Shown in pieces: positions 1 to 12,708 of a stretch of DNA of 64,000 bases; positions within the stretch are counted from its first letter, which is position 1, and every line of letters starts with the position of its first letter. A model generated the notes under the pieces. That model did no database searches. It saw only the letters and a program-made list of their open reading frames with translations, and was not told the DNA's origin. Origin of the DNA: Incurvaria masculella (Eukaryota; Arthropoda; Insecta; Lepidoptera; Incurvariidae); assembly GCA_946894095.1 (NCBI GenBank), contig OX335641.1:514501-578500 (forward strand). Reading direction: 5' to 3'. Made by a program: the position numbers and the translations under genes.

Positions 1-287
1 GGCCGTGGCTCGGATTCCACGTAAAACTGGAGGTACCCTTCCTTACTTATTAGGTGGTAGTGTTATTCCCGTCCGGGGTGGTACCATCGCATTGAATTAA
101 CGATGGTCGAAGCGGCAATGAGAATTGTCCGTCTTTTACATCCAGTTCGATGCAGCCGAGCAATGTAAGGAAGGTCCTGGCATTGCACCCAGTTCCCATG
201 TGGTGTGTTAGGCTAATATTTGACGGTCAGTTCGGTATTCAGGTCATATTCGGTATTAGTCATCCATGCCCAGTTACATAAAAAAAA
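1..287 (+). mobile_element. 5S-type SINE, 3' body only (cut by window edge)
   Basis: The sequence matches the 3' body of the complete 5S-headed SINEs at 49094, 50847 and 60362: 'ggattccacgtaaaactg', then the 'ggtaccatcgcattg' block, the 'catccagttcgatgcagcc' block, 'cccatgtggtgtgtt', and an A-rich tail at 280-287. The window starts inside the element, so the 5S head is not seen. It is non-coding. Confidence 0.85.
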
Positions 288-364
288 TGAATATACCATT
301 CCACAGTTGATGCATCAACAAAGTAAACATATTCACAAACATTCTTGAATTTTGTGAAATTTGT

Positions 365-709
365 GTTTGAGCGACACATAGCTTAGTGGTGCGGCGACTT
401 TCCGTGTGTTCCAGAAGTTATGGGTATAAATTCCCCCCGCGTTCAGTGACCATTTTCTTCCTATTTCTGAATTGATCACGAAAGCGAGCGGTTCCATTGT
501 TTGGAATCCATGTAAAACTGTAGGACCCCTTCCCCTACTAGGTGATAGGGTTAAGCCCTTCCAGGTTGGTACCATAGAATTGGATAAACAGATGGTGGAA
601 ACGGAAACGAAAAAATGTGTCCTTGTTTTTCATCCAGTTCAATGAAGCCATGCTCATAAAGGGAAGGTCCTGGTTTTAAAGCAATCCATTTCGAGTTACA
701 TAAAAAAAT
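365..709 (+). mobile_element. tRNA-headed SINE
   Basis: The head at 365-450 is a decayed version of the tRNA-like head seen at 42151 (A-box-like 'tagcttagtggtg', B-box region decayed). It is followed by the 'tttcttcctatttctgaatt' linker and then by the same 3' body as the 5S SINEs ('ggaatccatgtaaaactgta', 'ggttggtaccat', 'catccagttcaatg'). It ends in a short A run. Short ORFs on the other strand are by-products of this repeat. Confidence 0.8.
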
Positions 710-3610
710 AAACTGGATCTTGTTTCCATTAAGATGTTTACACGCTAAATAATCTTTCACACATTTAGATTAAGTTTTGATCATTATAAATGTAATCAAA
801 TATAAAGGAAATAGATTTCATCACATATAATGATGGGCTTGCGTTATATATAATCAAGTGTAAAGTTCATTTAGTATGCGATTAGGCGGCGGCAAAAGCT
901 CATTTTAAATACCTAAATGTCCTACAAAAAAGGGGTGGCCTACCCCCGTACTAAGCTAGCACTCTATTAATAAGCAGTTAACCCTGAGTTACGCCTTCTT
1001 ATTAATGAAATATTCATAAAAACGCTACAAGCAGCAATCGAGCGTGGGAGCTGGAAGAGTGGGATGTAACGGAGTTAGGATCAGTTATCATACGTATAAT
1101 TACACATGGAACCCTTTATTAAATGGGAGTTTTAAATTAGGCACCATTCTTTCTATACTATAAAGAAGTATTCCAATCTTCTTAATCCTGGACGTTCGAA
1201 AAGAGGTTAGATCTAAGCGAAATCACGAATAAATTGGCGGTGTTGGATAAATTGTTCATTAATGTATTCCTAAATTATGTACCATTGTTGTTTTCTTGGG
1301 ATTTAGCCCCATTCCGTTTCGTAATACCGTTATAAATAATTTGGATTATTTAATATAATTATTGTCCAAGTCAATTCTCATCATCTTGAATCCTATAAAT
1401 AAATAAATAAACCGTAAAATAATTTAAAATGTTAACGTAAGTTAAATGTATTTGTTTTAAGTAAACTGAAAATTCTTGGATCTTTTTAGCCACATTCCTT
1501 ACGTGGTGTATCCTTCTCGATTGAGTGAAAATTATGGGTAATCTTTCTTGCCAAAATTTAATTTAAATTTATTGTATTAAATTTACCAACATTCGATACT
1601 TCTATGCCAAAAATTGCATTTTCACTGTACATGGACCAGATATAATTTAGGTGTCAGAAGACTTAAAAATAGTAACAAGATGCCCTTAGCTTTGCGAAAG
1701 TAAATCTAAGAGTAATCAAAAATTTGGCTTAGATGTGTGATTAAGCATTATATAAGCATGGCATAACAAAAATAAATAAAGCTGCCATTTTTTTTTTCGG
1801 TGACATTACAAACGTTCAAGTGTTAGATTTATCGCAGTGGGTGCAAATAGTTAAATATTGCACATAATTAAAAAAAAAAGTAACTACACGTCTATTTTTT
1901 CAGTTTTCATTAAACTAATAATTAATATAAACATTAATTCAACCACAGTAACCCAAAGCAATTTTAAATGCATAATATGTACTTTTTCCCAATTTGACAT
2001 GCTAGCTTTGTCAAAAGCTGCTAAATAGAGATTGCCAGCTGTTCTCGCAGATATCTTTAGATTTTTCCAACCCCCAGACGTTTCATATAAGTTAGTGCCT
2101 AAAATATGCACTACATTGTTTGATTGCTTCCTTTAAGACCATAAAGTGTCGAAATCAATAGCAATCAACGAGTAATTCAAACTTATTGTCGAGTGTGTCT
2201 ATAGGTGTCCATAAATGCCTTTGAAAAGAAATATGGCAATAGATACTCTTTGTTCTTTTAAGGTTCTAAAATGAAATGTTATAAATTAAGTAGGTATATA
2301 AATCGGCTATAACTTTAAGCTTTTGCACGTGTCATACCTTTGAGAATCCGAAGTTGGGTGGGGGAGCAGCGTGTTGGTTGATTTCGTATCGCTTGAAAAC
2401 TGAAACAAAAGATACGGGGTAGGTTTAAATAAATTATTACGTGTTAAACATCACTACTGAAACATTCCTCGTGTTTAACATGGACTGCTTACATATAAAA
2501 CACGTTTGGCGTAATATTAAAGATTTTCATGGTAGTTTAGGTAAAAAAAAATACGGCACTAATCCCGGCGTAAACATATTTTGTACTTTTGCTCTAAACA
2601 TAATTTAAATATCCGGCTATTGATTTTCGTGTTTACCTGTCGTGGCACTCCAGTGCTCTGACAGATTCCGGTTGAACCTTTTTTTGCTTTTATTAAGCAC
2701 TGAAAGAACACGCAAAAAAAATATTAAAGAGATGTACATATGTATATTATAAACTCGGATCATTCGACAATATTGTTGTCAGCTTGTTCGATTCCATCCG
2801 TAGGAGAAGAACCGACGCTAAGCTTCTCCGGGTCTGTCCACTGGATAGAAAACCACTGCTCACAAAGAATATTATCGAATATTTTTATTTAATTAACGGA
2901 TACGACATTACCGTTACCAGCGACATCTATATTTGAAGCATTGTAATCAGATTTTTAAAATAATCTGAGAAAGTTTAAAATATTAGCGAATATTGATCAG
3001 TGGAGAACTTACTTTTGACTACCATAATTGCATCTTATTCTAAACTAGCCGAAGTTCCCGTCTCCGCTCGGATCAATCTCGTTCTGGATAATCACCCGAG
3101 CGAAGCCCAGTAAAATGCACCTTTAGTTCACGACTACCCCGTCGCATCGCCCGCCCGCGCTATATTTATTTTTTTAATTTTTTGTGAGTATTTTCTTTTT
3201 GCTCAGTTCGTAAGAGTCGTAGCGTGATAGTAAAATCCTCAAGAATTTGGCAAATTAAGCCAAAAAGATTTTTTCAAATACAACTGGTAGTTTCAGAGAC
3301 TAGTTAGCGTTAAAAAAAAAACTAAAAACGACAAACTGTTCAGTTTAATTAATTAGTTTTGTTAGAATAATTTGAATTATTCAGGTGATATAAAATCTTC
3401 ACTTCTACTCGTAATTCCTGCGTTATAGTTATTGGTAAGAATAAATAATGCTCGCTATTATCATGGGATCTTAAGTCAAATTGAGAACAATCATCGATTT
3501 AGAGCGGGCCCATTACCGAACACAATGCGATACTGATCTCGTCTATAGATTCGACAATATGTTGCCCAACCTCCGTCAGGGAAACAATTGGGCTACGAAT
3601 ACTGCACATG
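710..3610. other. AT-rich DNA without recognised gene
   Basis: About 2.9 kb with only ORFs under 80 codons, none with a recognisable domain. A stretch at 2925-2976 ('cattgtaatcagattttt') is shared with 30308-30360, so part of it is old dispersed repeat. Nothing else could be assigned. Confidence 0.6.
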
Positions 3611-3619
3611 GGCTGTGGA

Positions 3620-4034
3620 GATAACGGCTATGTGACGTGTGGGTTCCGGGTGCTGTGTCTTATGTGCAATGTAGAAACATAGTATTTTCGAGAAGTCGTC
3701 TAGCGTCTGCCATTCGGGACTCAAGTTGTGAAAATGAGTACGGCTGCATTGAACTGGATGGAAAACACGGTCAATTTTGCATTGCTGATTCGACCATATT
3801 TTCATACAATACGATTGTACCGACCTGGACGGGCTTGAACCCTACCACCTAGTAGGGGAGGGGACCTATAGTTTTACAAGAATTCCGAACAATGAACCAG
3901 CTCGTATTCGTGACGAAATGCACTTATCCAACACAGAAAGAGAAAGAAAGTGGCGCATTAACAGGGCGAGGATTCGAACCCAGAACCCTGGTATGCTAGG
4001 CTAGTCCCCGCGCCACTAGGCTACGAGCCGCTCT
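3620..4034 (-). mobile_element. tRNA-headed SINE, reverse orientation
   Basis: Read on the minus strand, the element starts with 'agcggctcgtagcctagtgg' (A-box region, 4034 downward). The B-box region is 'gggttcgaatcctcgccc' near 3964-3981, followed by the linker ('tctttctctttctgtgttgg') and the shared SINE 3' body down to about 3620. A 71-codon ORF on the plus strand (3637-3852) lies entirely in the SINE body and is not a gene. Confidence 0.85.
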
Positions 4035-4050
4035 AACCCTACCCAAATAT

Positions 4051-4325
4051 AAGCATATACATAAGTCTGCTACGCACCTAAATGTCGGAGCCATCAACAC
4101 ACAGGCTACAACTCAAATGCGGAAGAAAAAGTAACGAAAGACGTTCTCAATCCCTCCTATATAGCAGCATATACGCTCGTAAGTCTGCTACGCACATAAA
4201 AGTCAGATCAATCAACACACAGGCTACATCTCAAGTGCGGAAGAACAAGTAACGGAATACGTTCTCAATCCCTCCTAAAGAGCAGAAAATAAGTCTGCTA
4301 CGCATATAAAAGTCTTTCATCACCA
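4051..4325. repeat. Tandem repeat, about 110-118 bp unit, 2.3 copies
   Basis: The unit starting 'aagtctgctacgcac' recurs at 4063, 4181 and 4291. It carries 'atcaacacacaggctaca' and 'cgttctcaatccctcct' in the first two copies. The third copy breaks off after about 30 bp. The array directly abuts the 5' end of the preceding SINE. Confidence 0.85.
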
Positions 4326-4459
4326 AACAGGCTGAGAGGCGCCGCCTTTCGTCACTGCATGGGTCTAAATCAGCTCCCACTTGTCTTCCTGTACAGGAAA
4401 TAGAAAATAACGGCCGCTTGCTACAAATGATTAGCATCGGCACTTTCCTTGCCACCGGC

Positions 4460-6050
4460 GAAGGCGTGCATGAAAGCAGATATAAACAATTACGCAGATT
4501 CAGATCTATAATCGACTAACCAGCCGTACGTGTGTACGGATGCCAGGAATAGTTCAACTGAGGCCCCTATTTTGTAGGTCTTTGAAGGACAATCAGTACT
4601 TACAACATTTTGTCGATTTATAAGTATATTTTAAACAGAAACTTACAGCTTAGAAAACCTCAAATACACAAATTAAAGTATAAAAAAAATAAGCCCAACA
4701 AATGTTCACAAATATAAATTAAATTAATCAAAATGCTCTTAAAGTGAAGTAAACGTCTTAATAGTGTATGGAATGGAATAGTTAGTGAGGGTGTGTATAT
4801 GTAAGGGCGTATTGTGTGAGATCTTATGTGTGTGAGTGGATTAAAATTAATGCAACTGAAATTGTGATTACAAAAACATACATATGCTTTTATTATGTCA
4901 AATGTCGTATTTCTCAATAAATATATCGCCCGATATTATCAAGAATGTCTTCGCCAGGATCGGAAGGTTGCAACTAGGAAAACATAATTTAATTGAAACA
5001 AAAGGCATCGCACCGTCCATTCTTCTTCGGCAACAATACGGTTTCAACACTCCATACAAATGAACCGTTCCACCAGAGATTCTCAAGTGGCGCTCTTCTC
5101 TGTATATGAAAGAATAGCTCTTCAATCATCGGCGCACGCACCCGATGCGCTTTTTAGATCCTGAAAGCTTCTAATTGGGAGGTTAATTTGGGTACAAATT
5201 AAGAAACCTGTAGTTTTTTAAATCGTCATAAAAGATCACCTAGGGAAACGGTTTATCAGGCCAATATTTTAATGTTATCTGCACTAAATTTTAAGATTCG
5301 CGTTTCAGACCCCCAATTTGATGCAGAAGTTATTTTATTTTGATAATAAGTTAATTTCTATTAATTATCTCTGTCCGTAATATTATTGAAAATTCAAGAA
5401 GTAAAAAACACTAACCGTATTTTTTCTAATTATTGCTTTGATTTGTATTGATGCAATTTGCATGAACCACCTTCTTTAGGAAAAAAAAAACACTTTGTTT
5501 CCCATGCAGTTTGAGAAGCTCTGCGTTTTGTTCAGAAACAGAAGACGATAAATTGACTGCAGGTCCGGGACGCGAGTTATTGTGCCAGCACCAACAATTG
5601 AATATAAATCGGCAACAAATAACAATAAACGGCAAATTATGTGAACATTCCACATCTGTTATCAATTGTTAGAAATAAGTTATATGAAACGCTAGTAAAA
5701 TGGTGTTTAAGAGCGTACTCTCAAGTTTGGATGTTGGCTGTAGAAAAGAAGTAGTACAAAAAGAAATGAAATGGCAATAAAGTTGAAACATTTATAAAAA
5801 AGTTACAGTATTATTATCTCCAGTCAGTGTAGCGCCTATCACTAATTTACGTACATTCAAATAATGTAAATGTATTATTCATACTGACACATTCATTACA
5901 TAAAAGCATGCCTATTACAAAATAAATATATTTTTGCACGCAAATTTGTATATGTGTATAACCCCATTGGATATTTATAATTCCAAAGGTCGGCTTAAAT
6001 GAATCTGTTTGAGAGATATGCATACCTGTACGTTATATGTGTTATTCACA
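4460..6050. other. AT-rich DNA without recognised gene
   Basis: Short ORFs only, all under 90 codons, with no domain or splice context that I recognise. No repeat copy elsewhere in the window was noticed. Confidence 0.5.
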
Positions 6051-6051
6051 G

Positions 6052-6189
6052 GATGTTAACGGAGGTATCGTCCAAACTTTAATGAGGCACATTTTTTTAA
6101 GTCGAACAACAAAATGTTATCTACCCTTTTTGCTCACAATATGCATAGGAATACCTCGTTAACTTTTGGACCATACCTCCGTTAACACC
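6052..6189. mobile_element. Short MITE with about 40-bp terminal inverted repeats
   Basis: The left end 'gttaacggaggtatcgtcca' (from 6055) is mirrored by 'ggaccatacctccgttaac' ending near 6187. The match continues inward with mismatches for about 40 bp. The total length is about 138 bp, too short to code for anything. Confidence 0.7.
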
Positions 6190-6560
6190 AGCATAACGTT
6201 AAGTCACACAGTTTTAATAGTCATCAAACCTGTGAAATTATAGGTTACATAAAATAGCGTTGTACGTCTAGTACTACTAGCCTAATTCGTTAAATGTAAA
6301 CTAGGTGCCATGCCAGGATGCTTTTTCAGATTATTTTAAAAATCTGATTACTGGCTGATTACTTCGTCGCTGAAACTCAAATTAGGGGCGATTTTTCAAT
6401 CCTCAGATAGTACTTATCGGACTGATAGTATATTCACCTTTGTCAAAAGACGGATAGTCTTTGCCTTAGAATTATCATTCAGCCTTCTATGCCTCTATCT
6501 CTCTATATCTTCTAGGCAGTCTATGCCTTAGAATTATCTTAGAATTATCGTCAGTCGCTG

Positions 6561-6851
6561 TATACCGGTCAACTTTGGACAAATTATACAGCGCGTGCAT
6601 ACAACGCACTTCGAGTACAATATAACAACGCCTTCCGAGCACTGCTGCGTCTGCCTCCCTGGTGCAGCGCCTCAGGTATGTTTGCGGAGCACAGAGTGGA
6701 CGATTTCTATGCGCTACACCGTAAGTCGATTGGGAGTTTCAGTGCAAGGATACTGAAATCACGAAACTCTCTAGTCGCCGGTGTAGCCACGGATATGACT
6801 TGTCCTTTTTATACTTTCTGGAGCCGTAAAGTGTCTTCAGGTAACAGTTGA
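6561..6851 (+). pseudogene. LINE reverse transcriptase C-terminal fragment
   Basis: An open frame without a start codon gives 96 residues ending in a stop. It includes 'RVQYNNAFRALLRLPPWCSA' and 'SGMFAEHRVDDFYALHRKS', a pattern typical of the C-terminal end of non-LTR retrotransposon polymerases ('YN..FR.LL.LP..CSAS.MF'). It is followed within about 70 bp by an (ATT)n tract at 6920-6942, fitting a LINE 3' end. The catalytic reverse transcriptase domain is absent. It is a 5'-truncated insertion inside the composite MITE. The clade is not assigned. Confidence 0.7.
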
Positions 6852-6986
6852 CGCACCTCCTGAATGTTTGTTTAATTTACTGTAATTTATATGGATCTTG
6901 CATCTGAATTAAAATAATTTATTATCATTATTATTATTATTATATCTTCTATCACAATAATCGGACCATAATTTTACTAATAAACA

Positions 6987-7090
6987 TGAAAATGAAAATG
7001 AAATGAAATGAAAATATTCTTTATTGCTTACAACTATTACATAGTATGCAAAGGCGAGCTTATTGCTAAAGGCAATCTCTAACAGCTAAC
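6987..7090 (-). mobile_element. Reversed retroelement 3' tail, (CATTT)n type
   Basis: The 'gaaaatgaaatgaaatgaaa' tract followed by 'ttctttattgcttacaac' looks like the reverse complement of a LINE/SINE 3' end with a polyadenylation-like 'caataaagaa' and a simple-repeat tail. Confidence 0.45.
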
Positions 7091-7197
7091 CTAACATATA
7101 TATGGACTTACTTTATCGGATGGATAAGCAGAAGCATAAATAAATCCGTCTAATAGTTATCTGGCTGTTTATATGACTATTGAAAAATCAGCCCTTA

Positions 7198-9700
7198 ATG
7201 TGATAACGGTTATGTCGTATCCATTAAATACATAAAATTACCATGCATATTGCTGCACCTCGCTTATCGAACTGGGCTACCTCGCTTGGCAAAGATGCCT
7301 TGATTCTTGAGTGTGATAGTTCCATAGAGAGGGATTCTAAATTTGCAATTCACATCCGAGTGCGGCAGTCCAGGCAGAAACAAATCTGGCTCTTTTTCTA
7401 TTTATTTCCACTATGTTTAAATCGTGAATCCTTTATGGTGAATTTTACTTCTCTGCTCTTATATTTCCGATGTTCCTTGGTTTCTTGACATAATAACATC
7501 TATCAAACCTTTACCCGTTCTGTCACATGGTCTGTGACCCATAACGGAGAATTCTCCTACTGTCCCTCTGCCGATGCAACTCACATCTACTGTCAGAGTG
7601 CTAAATATAATATTTGCATTCTTATTAACGTATGAAACCAAATCCGTTCGCTAATGAAGCGGCTTTTTTGCTATAAAAGAGTCTGGAAGTTATTATTCCC
7701 TTACTTCCTTCATATAATCCCCTGTTGGCTAGTTTTCCAAACACGCAGCGTAATGAAATTGTTAAACAGACCCCCTATTACACAAATTCAATAATTAATT
7801 AAACTAATTAATCGCAGAAATGGGTAGCGAGACAAGATCATTAGAATAAATCTTCCAACGGCGCCACATTTTACAACACTCGTAAAAATTTACTATCGTA
7901 TGTAAACGGTATCCTATTAATATTGTCACATTACATCTGACTTCTTTGAACCTCTGCCGATACCGCCAATAAAAGCGAAAACAAATTAATTATGTCAATT
8001 TCAATAATGTAAACATATTACTCACACATATACTCATAGTTTAAAGGCCACAGAATTCAAGATAAGAACTTATGGAAAAATATGTTGGTAATGTAGAGTC
8101 TGAAGGAATGCGAATATACCTTTAGCGAGACTTATTAATTAGTAAAAGACGCAACTCTTGCAAAGTAGACACATTGCAAAGATAAAAGAAGAAATATAGA
8201 AACAAATAGTTTACCTACACACCATTTGAAAGTTTTAAAATTTTAAACATAGACATTTTTGCGGAGAAAAAAGAAACCAGGCCAGAAAAGCGGGCTCAGA
8301 GATTTGGTTTCGATACCCGGTGGCTGTACTCTCAATCGTTTTTAGTTTGACAAGTGCATTAAATGAATGGATCATAGGTAAACGTAAACATATTATTTAC
8401 GAGGTGATACCACCGACACTCCTCCACATGGCATCCCTCTTAATTTTAAAATACAATAATAATTCAGTTATTTGTTTGTTGAGACGTTTTCTCCCAGACT
8501 GATCTCCAACACATCGGTTATCAATGTTTAGTAACCATCTTACGTCTACTTTCGGTAAACGATTTCAGATGTCCATTCTTCCCGCCTTAAGACCCCACAG
8601 ATCACTCGAGCTGCACATGCCTGCACTTTTCCCCTGCAATAACTGCTCACTCGGATCACTCGGTTGCAGGCCGCGCAGCAGATCAACGAGATGCATACTG
8701 ATCATGCCAACCGCGCACTAACGAACAACTCAATTTAGCAAAGGCAGTAAGTCCGAATAAACGTACTCCTTTCGAGATATTATATTAACTTTATTTAGTT
8801 AAGTTTATCAAGTAACAATTTAGCTATTTACGTAATAGCAGCTGTAATCCTGATGGATATTAGCATGCGTTTTTATGGGAGCAATAAAATGAATGGGTAT
8901 AGTGTCCTTTCTCCAAATACATAGAAGTACCTATTGATTTAGTTGGTCGCATATAAACTCTCGCAATATTAAGTCAACTAGTAAATATTATCTGCATAAA
9001 TAGTTTTTTCATGTTGACTAAATGTATGAATTATTGTTATTTTACTTTTATTAAAATGTTGTCATGTTCTATGGTATTAAGTGTAGTTAGCTGCGCTTGA
9101 AATAACATAATAATATGTTGAGCTATGAACTATTAATACTGCTAACATTGTTGCTGAATTTATTTTTGTTGCTGGACATGTATGGTTAATAGAGAACAAC
9201 CATCTCTTTTTGAAAGAAGTTTTTGAACGAAGTAAATACCGTTTCTAATTTAAAAACACTCGAAAATGGCAATATAATTTATAGAAATTGTGGTCAATGC
9301 CGATGAGATAGCACGCAGGAGCGCATACCAGGTGCCATGCCAGCCGCGTTAAAATTTGTGATTCGCTGGCAAAAGATAACTAAACCGTTTTCTACTTTGT
9401 TACTAAATACGACACAAAATGCACTGTTGTAAGAATGGTTGACGTTATTGTCTCAACGGGTGTTCTCGCTAAAGAGACTTTGGAACCTAGAACCGAAACG
9501 TATTAGGCTCTATTCCACCGACATTCTTAGAAAGTAAACATTACCGAGTTGAACCTTCACGTTTCGCACGTAAAGTGCAATCTACACGGAGTTAATGATA
9601 GCTGGCAAATGAAGCGTATCTAATCGAATATGCTCTAATAATGGCGATTTTGTAGCAACGCTTATCCCGCTGTGGCTGTTATTTTAGGGATTAGATAATT
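7198..9700. other. AT-rich DNA without recognised gene
   Basis: Several short ORFs (longest 81 codons at 7243-7488 plus) have no recognisable domain, and no clear repeat was found. A somewhat GC-richer patch at 8570-8720 was read in all frames and gave nothing convincing. Confidence 0.5.
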
Positions 9701-9714
9701 ATTAGCACTAATTG

Positions 9715-11330
9715 AGGAATGTCCTGGTTTATTCGCTGAGGGAATAAACAAGTCAGCGAATAACTTGACGAAATGTACCATGCTTGCTGTCAAATGACAT
9801 AAGTTCACTCATTACACGTGCTTATGCAGTGTCGGCCAAACTAATCCAAGTAACATTTTTGTACCATCTTATTTTAGCTGCCGTGCTGCTAGGTCGGAAC
9901 ATATACTATGGAAAAGTTGATAATCCTGTAATAAATATATTATGTAGACCATGATAGGTTCCTTGTTATAATTTGAATGTATTGTCTGTGTGTAAATTGG
10001 TATAGTTTGAGGTGGTATAGATTTATTCGTTTATGTTTGATGCTCGTCGGTATTTTTGGTGTTATTTGGTGATCTTTGGGTTCTTTGATTTTCTTGTTGG
10101 AGTTGTTTGGAATAATTTATAGTTCTGTAGTGTTTTAGGTGTTTATTGGTTTTGGGTATTCTTTGAACAAAAAAGACAGCAAAAAGTGTTACATACACCA
10201 TAGTATACCAAAAAATATCACTGAACAACGGCCTACCAACACTGTATTAGACAGCACCAACATTCACATTTATGAAAACTAATTCAACTTTTCCTGTGGC
10301 TAAAGTGAATAAAATCAAAAGAATAGCTAGCGGATTACCGAAAATCCACTTTTCATAGCGATATTTCTTATTCTGTGGCTCAAGTGAACGAATAGCTCGT
10401 AGATCAAACTCGCCAGCCGAGAATCAACTTGTTTCATACAATGTATTTGTAAACCCTGTTGTTAGTCTGTGATTGTTAAAATAAAAATGGATATTTGGCT
10501 GTTGTGTTTGTGGGAGAGCTGCGGCGCGAAGAGCGCCGACGGTCTCCTTGTACTCGATGAAGCCTCCGACTGCGCTGTGAGGGTCAACCGTTGTAAGATA
10601 TCGCCGCCAGCAACAGAGACTTTCCGGACCTCTTTGAGGAGCTTTTTTGGGAGATCGCGCTACTTCTTCCTCAACCAAGGAGATTCGACAGCATTTCCCC
10701 AGACAAAAAAGTAAGAACATTAATGAATGCAATATCAGCAGCCTTAAAAAATACCTTTGTCATATGGTAGACAAGAACAATTTGACGAAATGATAGTACA
10801 ATACAATTCATTGATTTGGTAGGGAGCTGAGAGACTCTAACTTGCTTATAAATGCCTTTGTAGCCTTTATAGATTGCCTTTGTGAGAGATTGCATGAAAT
10901 GTAAATTGATTGGCGGATAATTTGCCTACCCATTCGTTAAAATATTCTTAGTTAAGTCAGTAATAAAAAATATTATCAGTAAGTAATTCATAATTTGTAA
11001 TTTCTGACTATGAATCCAGTTTGAAAATGTGAAATGCCTAAATTAAACCTACCTATGCTTATTTAAAAAAATACCTGTTCTTTACTTATTGTTTTTTATG
11101 TTTACAGAAAATGACTACCCTTGCATGCACACCAATGCATGTGCCATAGCACCGTCGATTCCTGCATCGCTCAAAAAATGGTGTCAGTTGTAATGCGTCA
11201 AGTGATTGCTGCCCTCAACAACCTGCACATTCTGGCAAAATTCATCTGCTTTCCTCAGAACGAGCGCAAAAGAGAAGAAGGAGAACGAGGATTTGATTTG
11301 AACCATTTTTAATATTTTTATTCGGAGCTT
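9715..11330 (+). pseudogene. PIF/Harbinger transposase relic, copy A
   Basis: This is a decayed DNA transposon of the Harbinger type, whose transposase is a DDE nuclease. The 5' flank (9720-9860) matches copy B inverted near 15000-15140. A first exon remnant around 10605-10712 ends with 'LLPQPRRFDSISP' followed by a 'gtaagaac' donor. After an intron, a second exon remnant from 11108 reads 'STVDSCIAQKMV' and 'RQVIAALNNLHILAKFICFP', the helix-turn-helix-like region that precedes the catalytic core in HARBI1-like proteins. The exon start carries a deletion relative to copy B, and exon 1 is frameshifted. The DDE domain is not seen. About 500 bp of extra sequence separates the 5' flank from exon 1. 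Confidence 0.7.
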
Positions 11331-11474
11331 CAATAACTATCAACATGAAACAAGAACAAACATCACTTACCTAAATGCTCGCCCATGCTTAACCTAACGT
11401 ACAAACTAAAGACTTTTTATTTATCATTTTATATTACCTTTAACAGGAAGAACTACCACTCCCGAAAAACTATC

Positions 11475-11575
11475 GTAAGTATAGATGGGCTTTCCCGGAT
11501 GTGTAGGCAGATATTATAGAACACCATACAGTACGATCACAGCATACTTTTGCTCCCTCTACAGACATTTTCACA
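11475..11575 (-). repeat. Short interspersed repeat 'gtgatcgta..tgatgctcta', copy 1
   Basis: On the minus strand the block contains 'gctgtgatcgtactgtatgg' and 'ctgcctacacatccgggaaa'. Related blocks lie at 13255 (+), 48850 (-) and 57835 (+). It adjoins a LINE fragment, so it may be part of a retroelement. Confidence 0.5.
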
Positions 11576-11649
11576 GTTCGTGGTGTAGGGGCTAGAGGAC
11601 TTAAAGTTAAATCGCACCCAAGCATCAACAAATCCTTGAAAACACTTCC

Positions 11650-11745
11650 TGACAAACCAAGTTGTGGATAATTGGAACAGCCTACCTGAGGAAATAATAT
11701 GTGCATCGTCAGTAAATGTTATCAAAAAAATCTTACTTGCTTAAA
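11650..11745 (+). pseudogene. LINE reverse transcriptase extreme C-terminus
   Basis: One frame reads 'VVDNWNSLPEEIICASSVNV', a very characteristic C-terminal signature of CR1/Jockey-like non-LTR retrotransposons ('V..WNSLP..V..A.SVN.FK..LD'). A stop lies just upstream (near 11635), so this is a short decayed relic. Confidence 0.6.
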
Positions 11746-11905
11746 ATCTAATAATTCATGGACAAGAAAATAAAAAAAACAACCCTCCTTCTTGCCCAGT
11801 CGGGTAATAAATCAGTGCAAGTGCTTAAAAACAAAAGTGCAAGTGCATAACAATAATTGCACGCATCAACATGATGCTGCTAGTGCATTACTTTATAATA
11901 ATAAC

Positions 11906-12708
11906 GAGCAGCCCGTCCCGGCTTTGCACGGGCATAATGTGATTTAAAAAAATATTATTTTGACACAATGATACAAAAATAAACCATTTTTACGTAGAGT
12001 TCCTACATTGAGATAAAAAAAACTTAGATATTATTATTACATGATTATTAGATATTAGAGAAATAATAAATTCAAAGTGCTATAGGGAGAACCGCGGCCT
12101 CCGAGGCACGCTCCCGCCGCCCCGGCCGGCCGGTACCGCCGCAAACACTACATCCCGCAATTTTTAAATCTATAATATCTTCGAAAATATTCATTTAAAT
12201 CATATGCTGTGAAGGGCCGTATAGATCTATATTAAATCAACAATGTATTTAAGGTATTTAATTGGATAAGGATTAATGCTGTATTGGTTAAAATCGCTTT
12301 AAAAATTAGCCATTATTTGTCGTAAAAAGTAAATGAGAAAAAATTTTTATTGTGGGATATCCATAAGAGATAGATATATACCATCGCGGAGTTTTCTGTA
12401 GACCTTTTAATTGATTACAATACTTAGTACATTATTTTGATAAATGTCGTAGGGTTCAGCCTGCGTTTGCAATGTAAGCGGAAAAAAAATATTTTTTTAC
12501 GACATCACATTGGAAACCTCAAAAATAACAGTACTTCTCCAATATTTAATGGATGCTATTATACATATAAACCTTCCTCTTGAATCACTCTATCTATTAA
12601 AAAAAACCGCTTCAAAATCCGTTGCGTAGTTTTAAAGATTTAAGCGTACATAGGGATATAGTGATATAGGGACAGAGAAAGCGACTTTGTTTTATACTAT
12701 GTAGTGAT
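11906..12708 (+). mobile_element. Lepidopteran interspersed repeat, about 800 bp, copy 1
   Basis: It starts with 'gcccgtcccggctttgcacg' and ends with 'gcgactttgttttatactat' plus 'gtagtgat'. The interior is the same as 25549-26184: 'ggtaccgccgcaaac', 'gtagggttcagcctgcg' and 'caaaatccgttgcgtag'. It has no coding capacity. The family is common in lepidopteran DNA in my recollection, but its class is not certain. Copy 1 has about 150 bp after the start that copy 2 lacks. Confidence 0.75.

Larger units (their letters stand above)
6385..7194. mobile_element. Composite MITE, TIR 'GGGCTGATTTTTCAAT', TTA target duplication
   Basis: The left terminus is 'ggggcgatttttcaat' (6385) and the right terminus is 'attgaaaaatcagccc' (ending 7194). 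Both are flanked by TTA (6382-6384 and 7195-7197). Inward similarity continues with mismatches. A 3-bp TTA duplication is typical of PIF/Harbinger-type mobilisation. The interior holds a LINE fragment and a reversed retroelement tail, which explains the unusual length. Confidence 0.65.
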
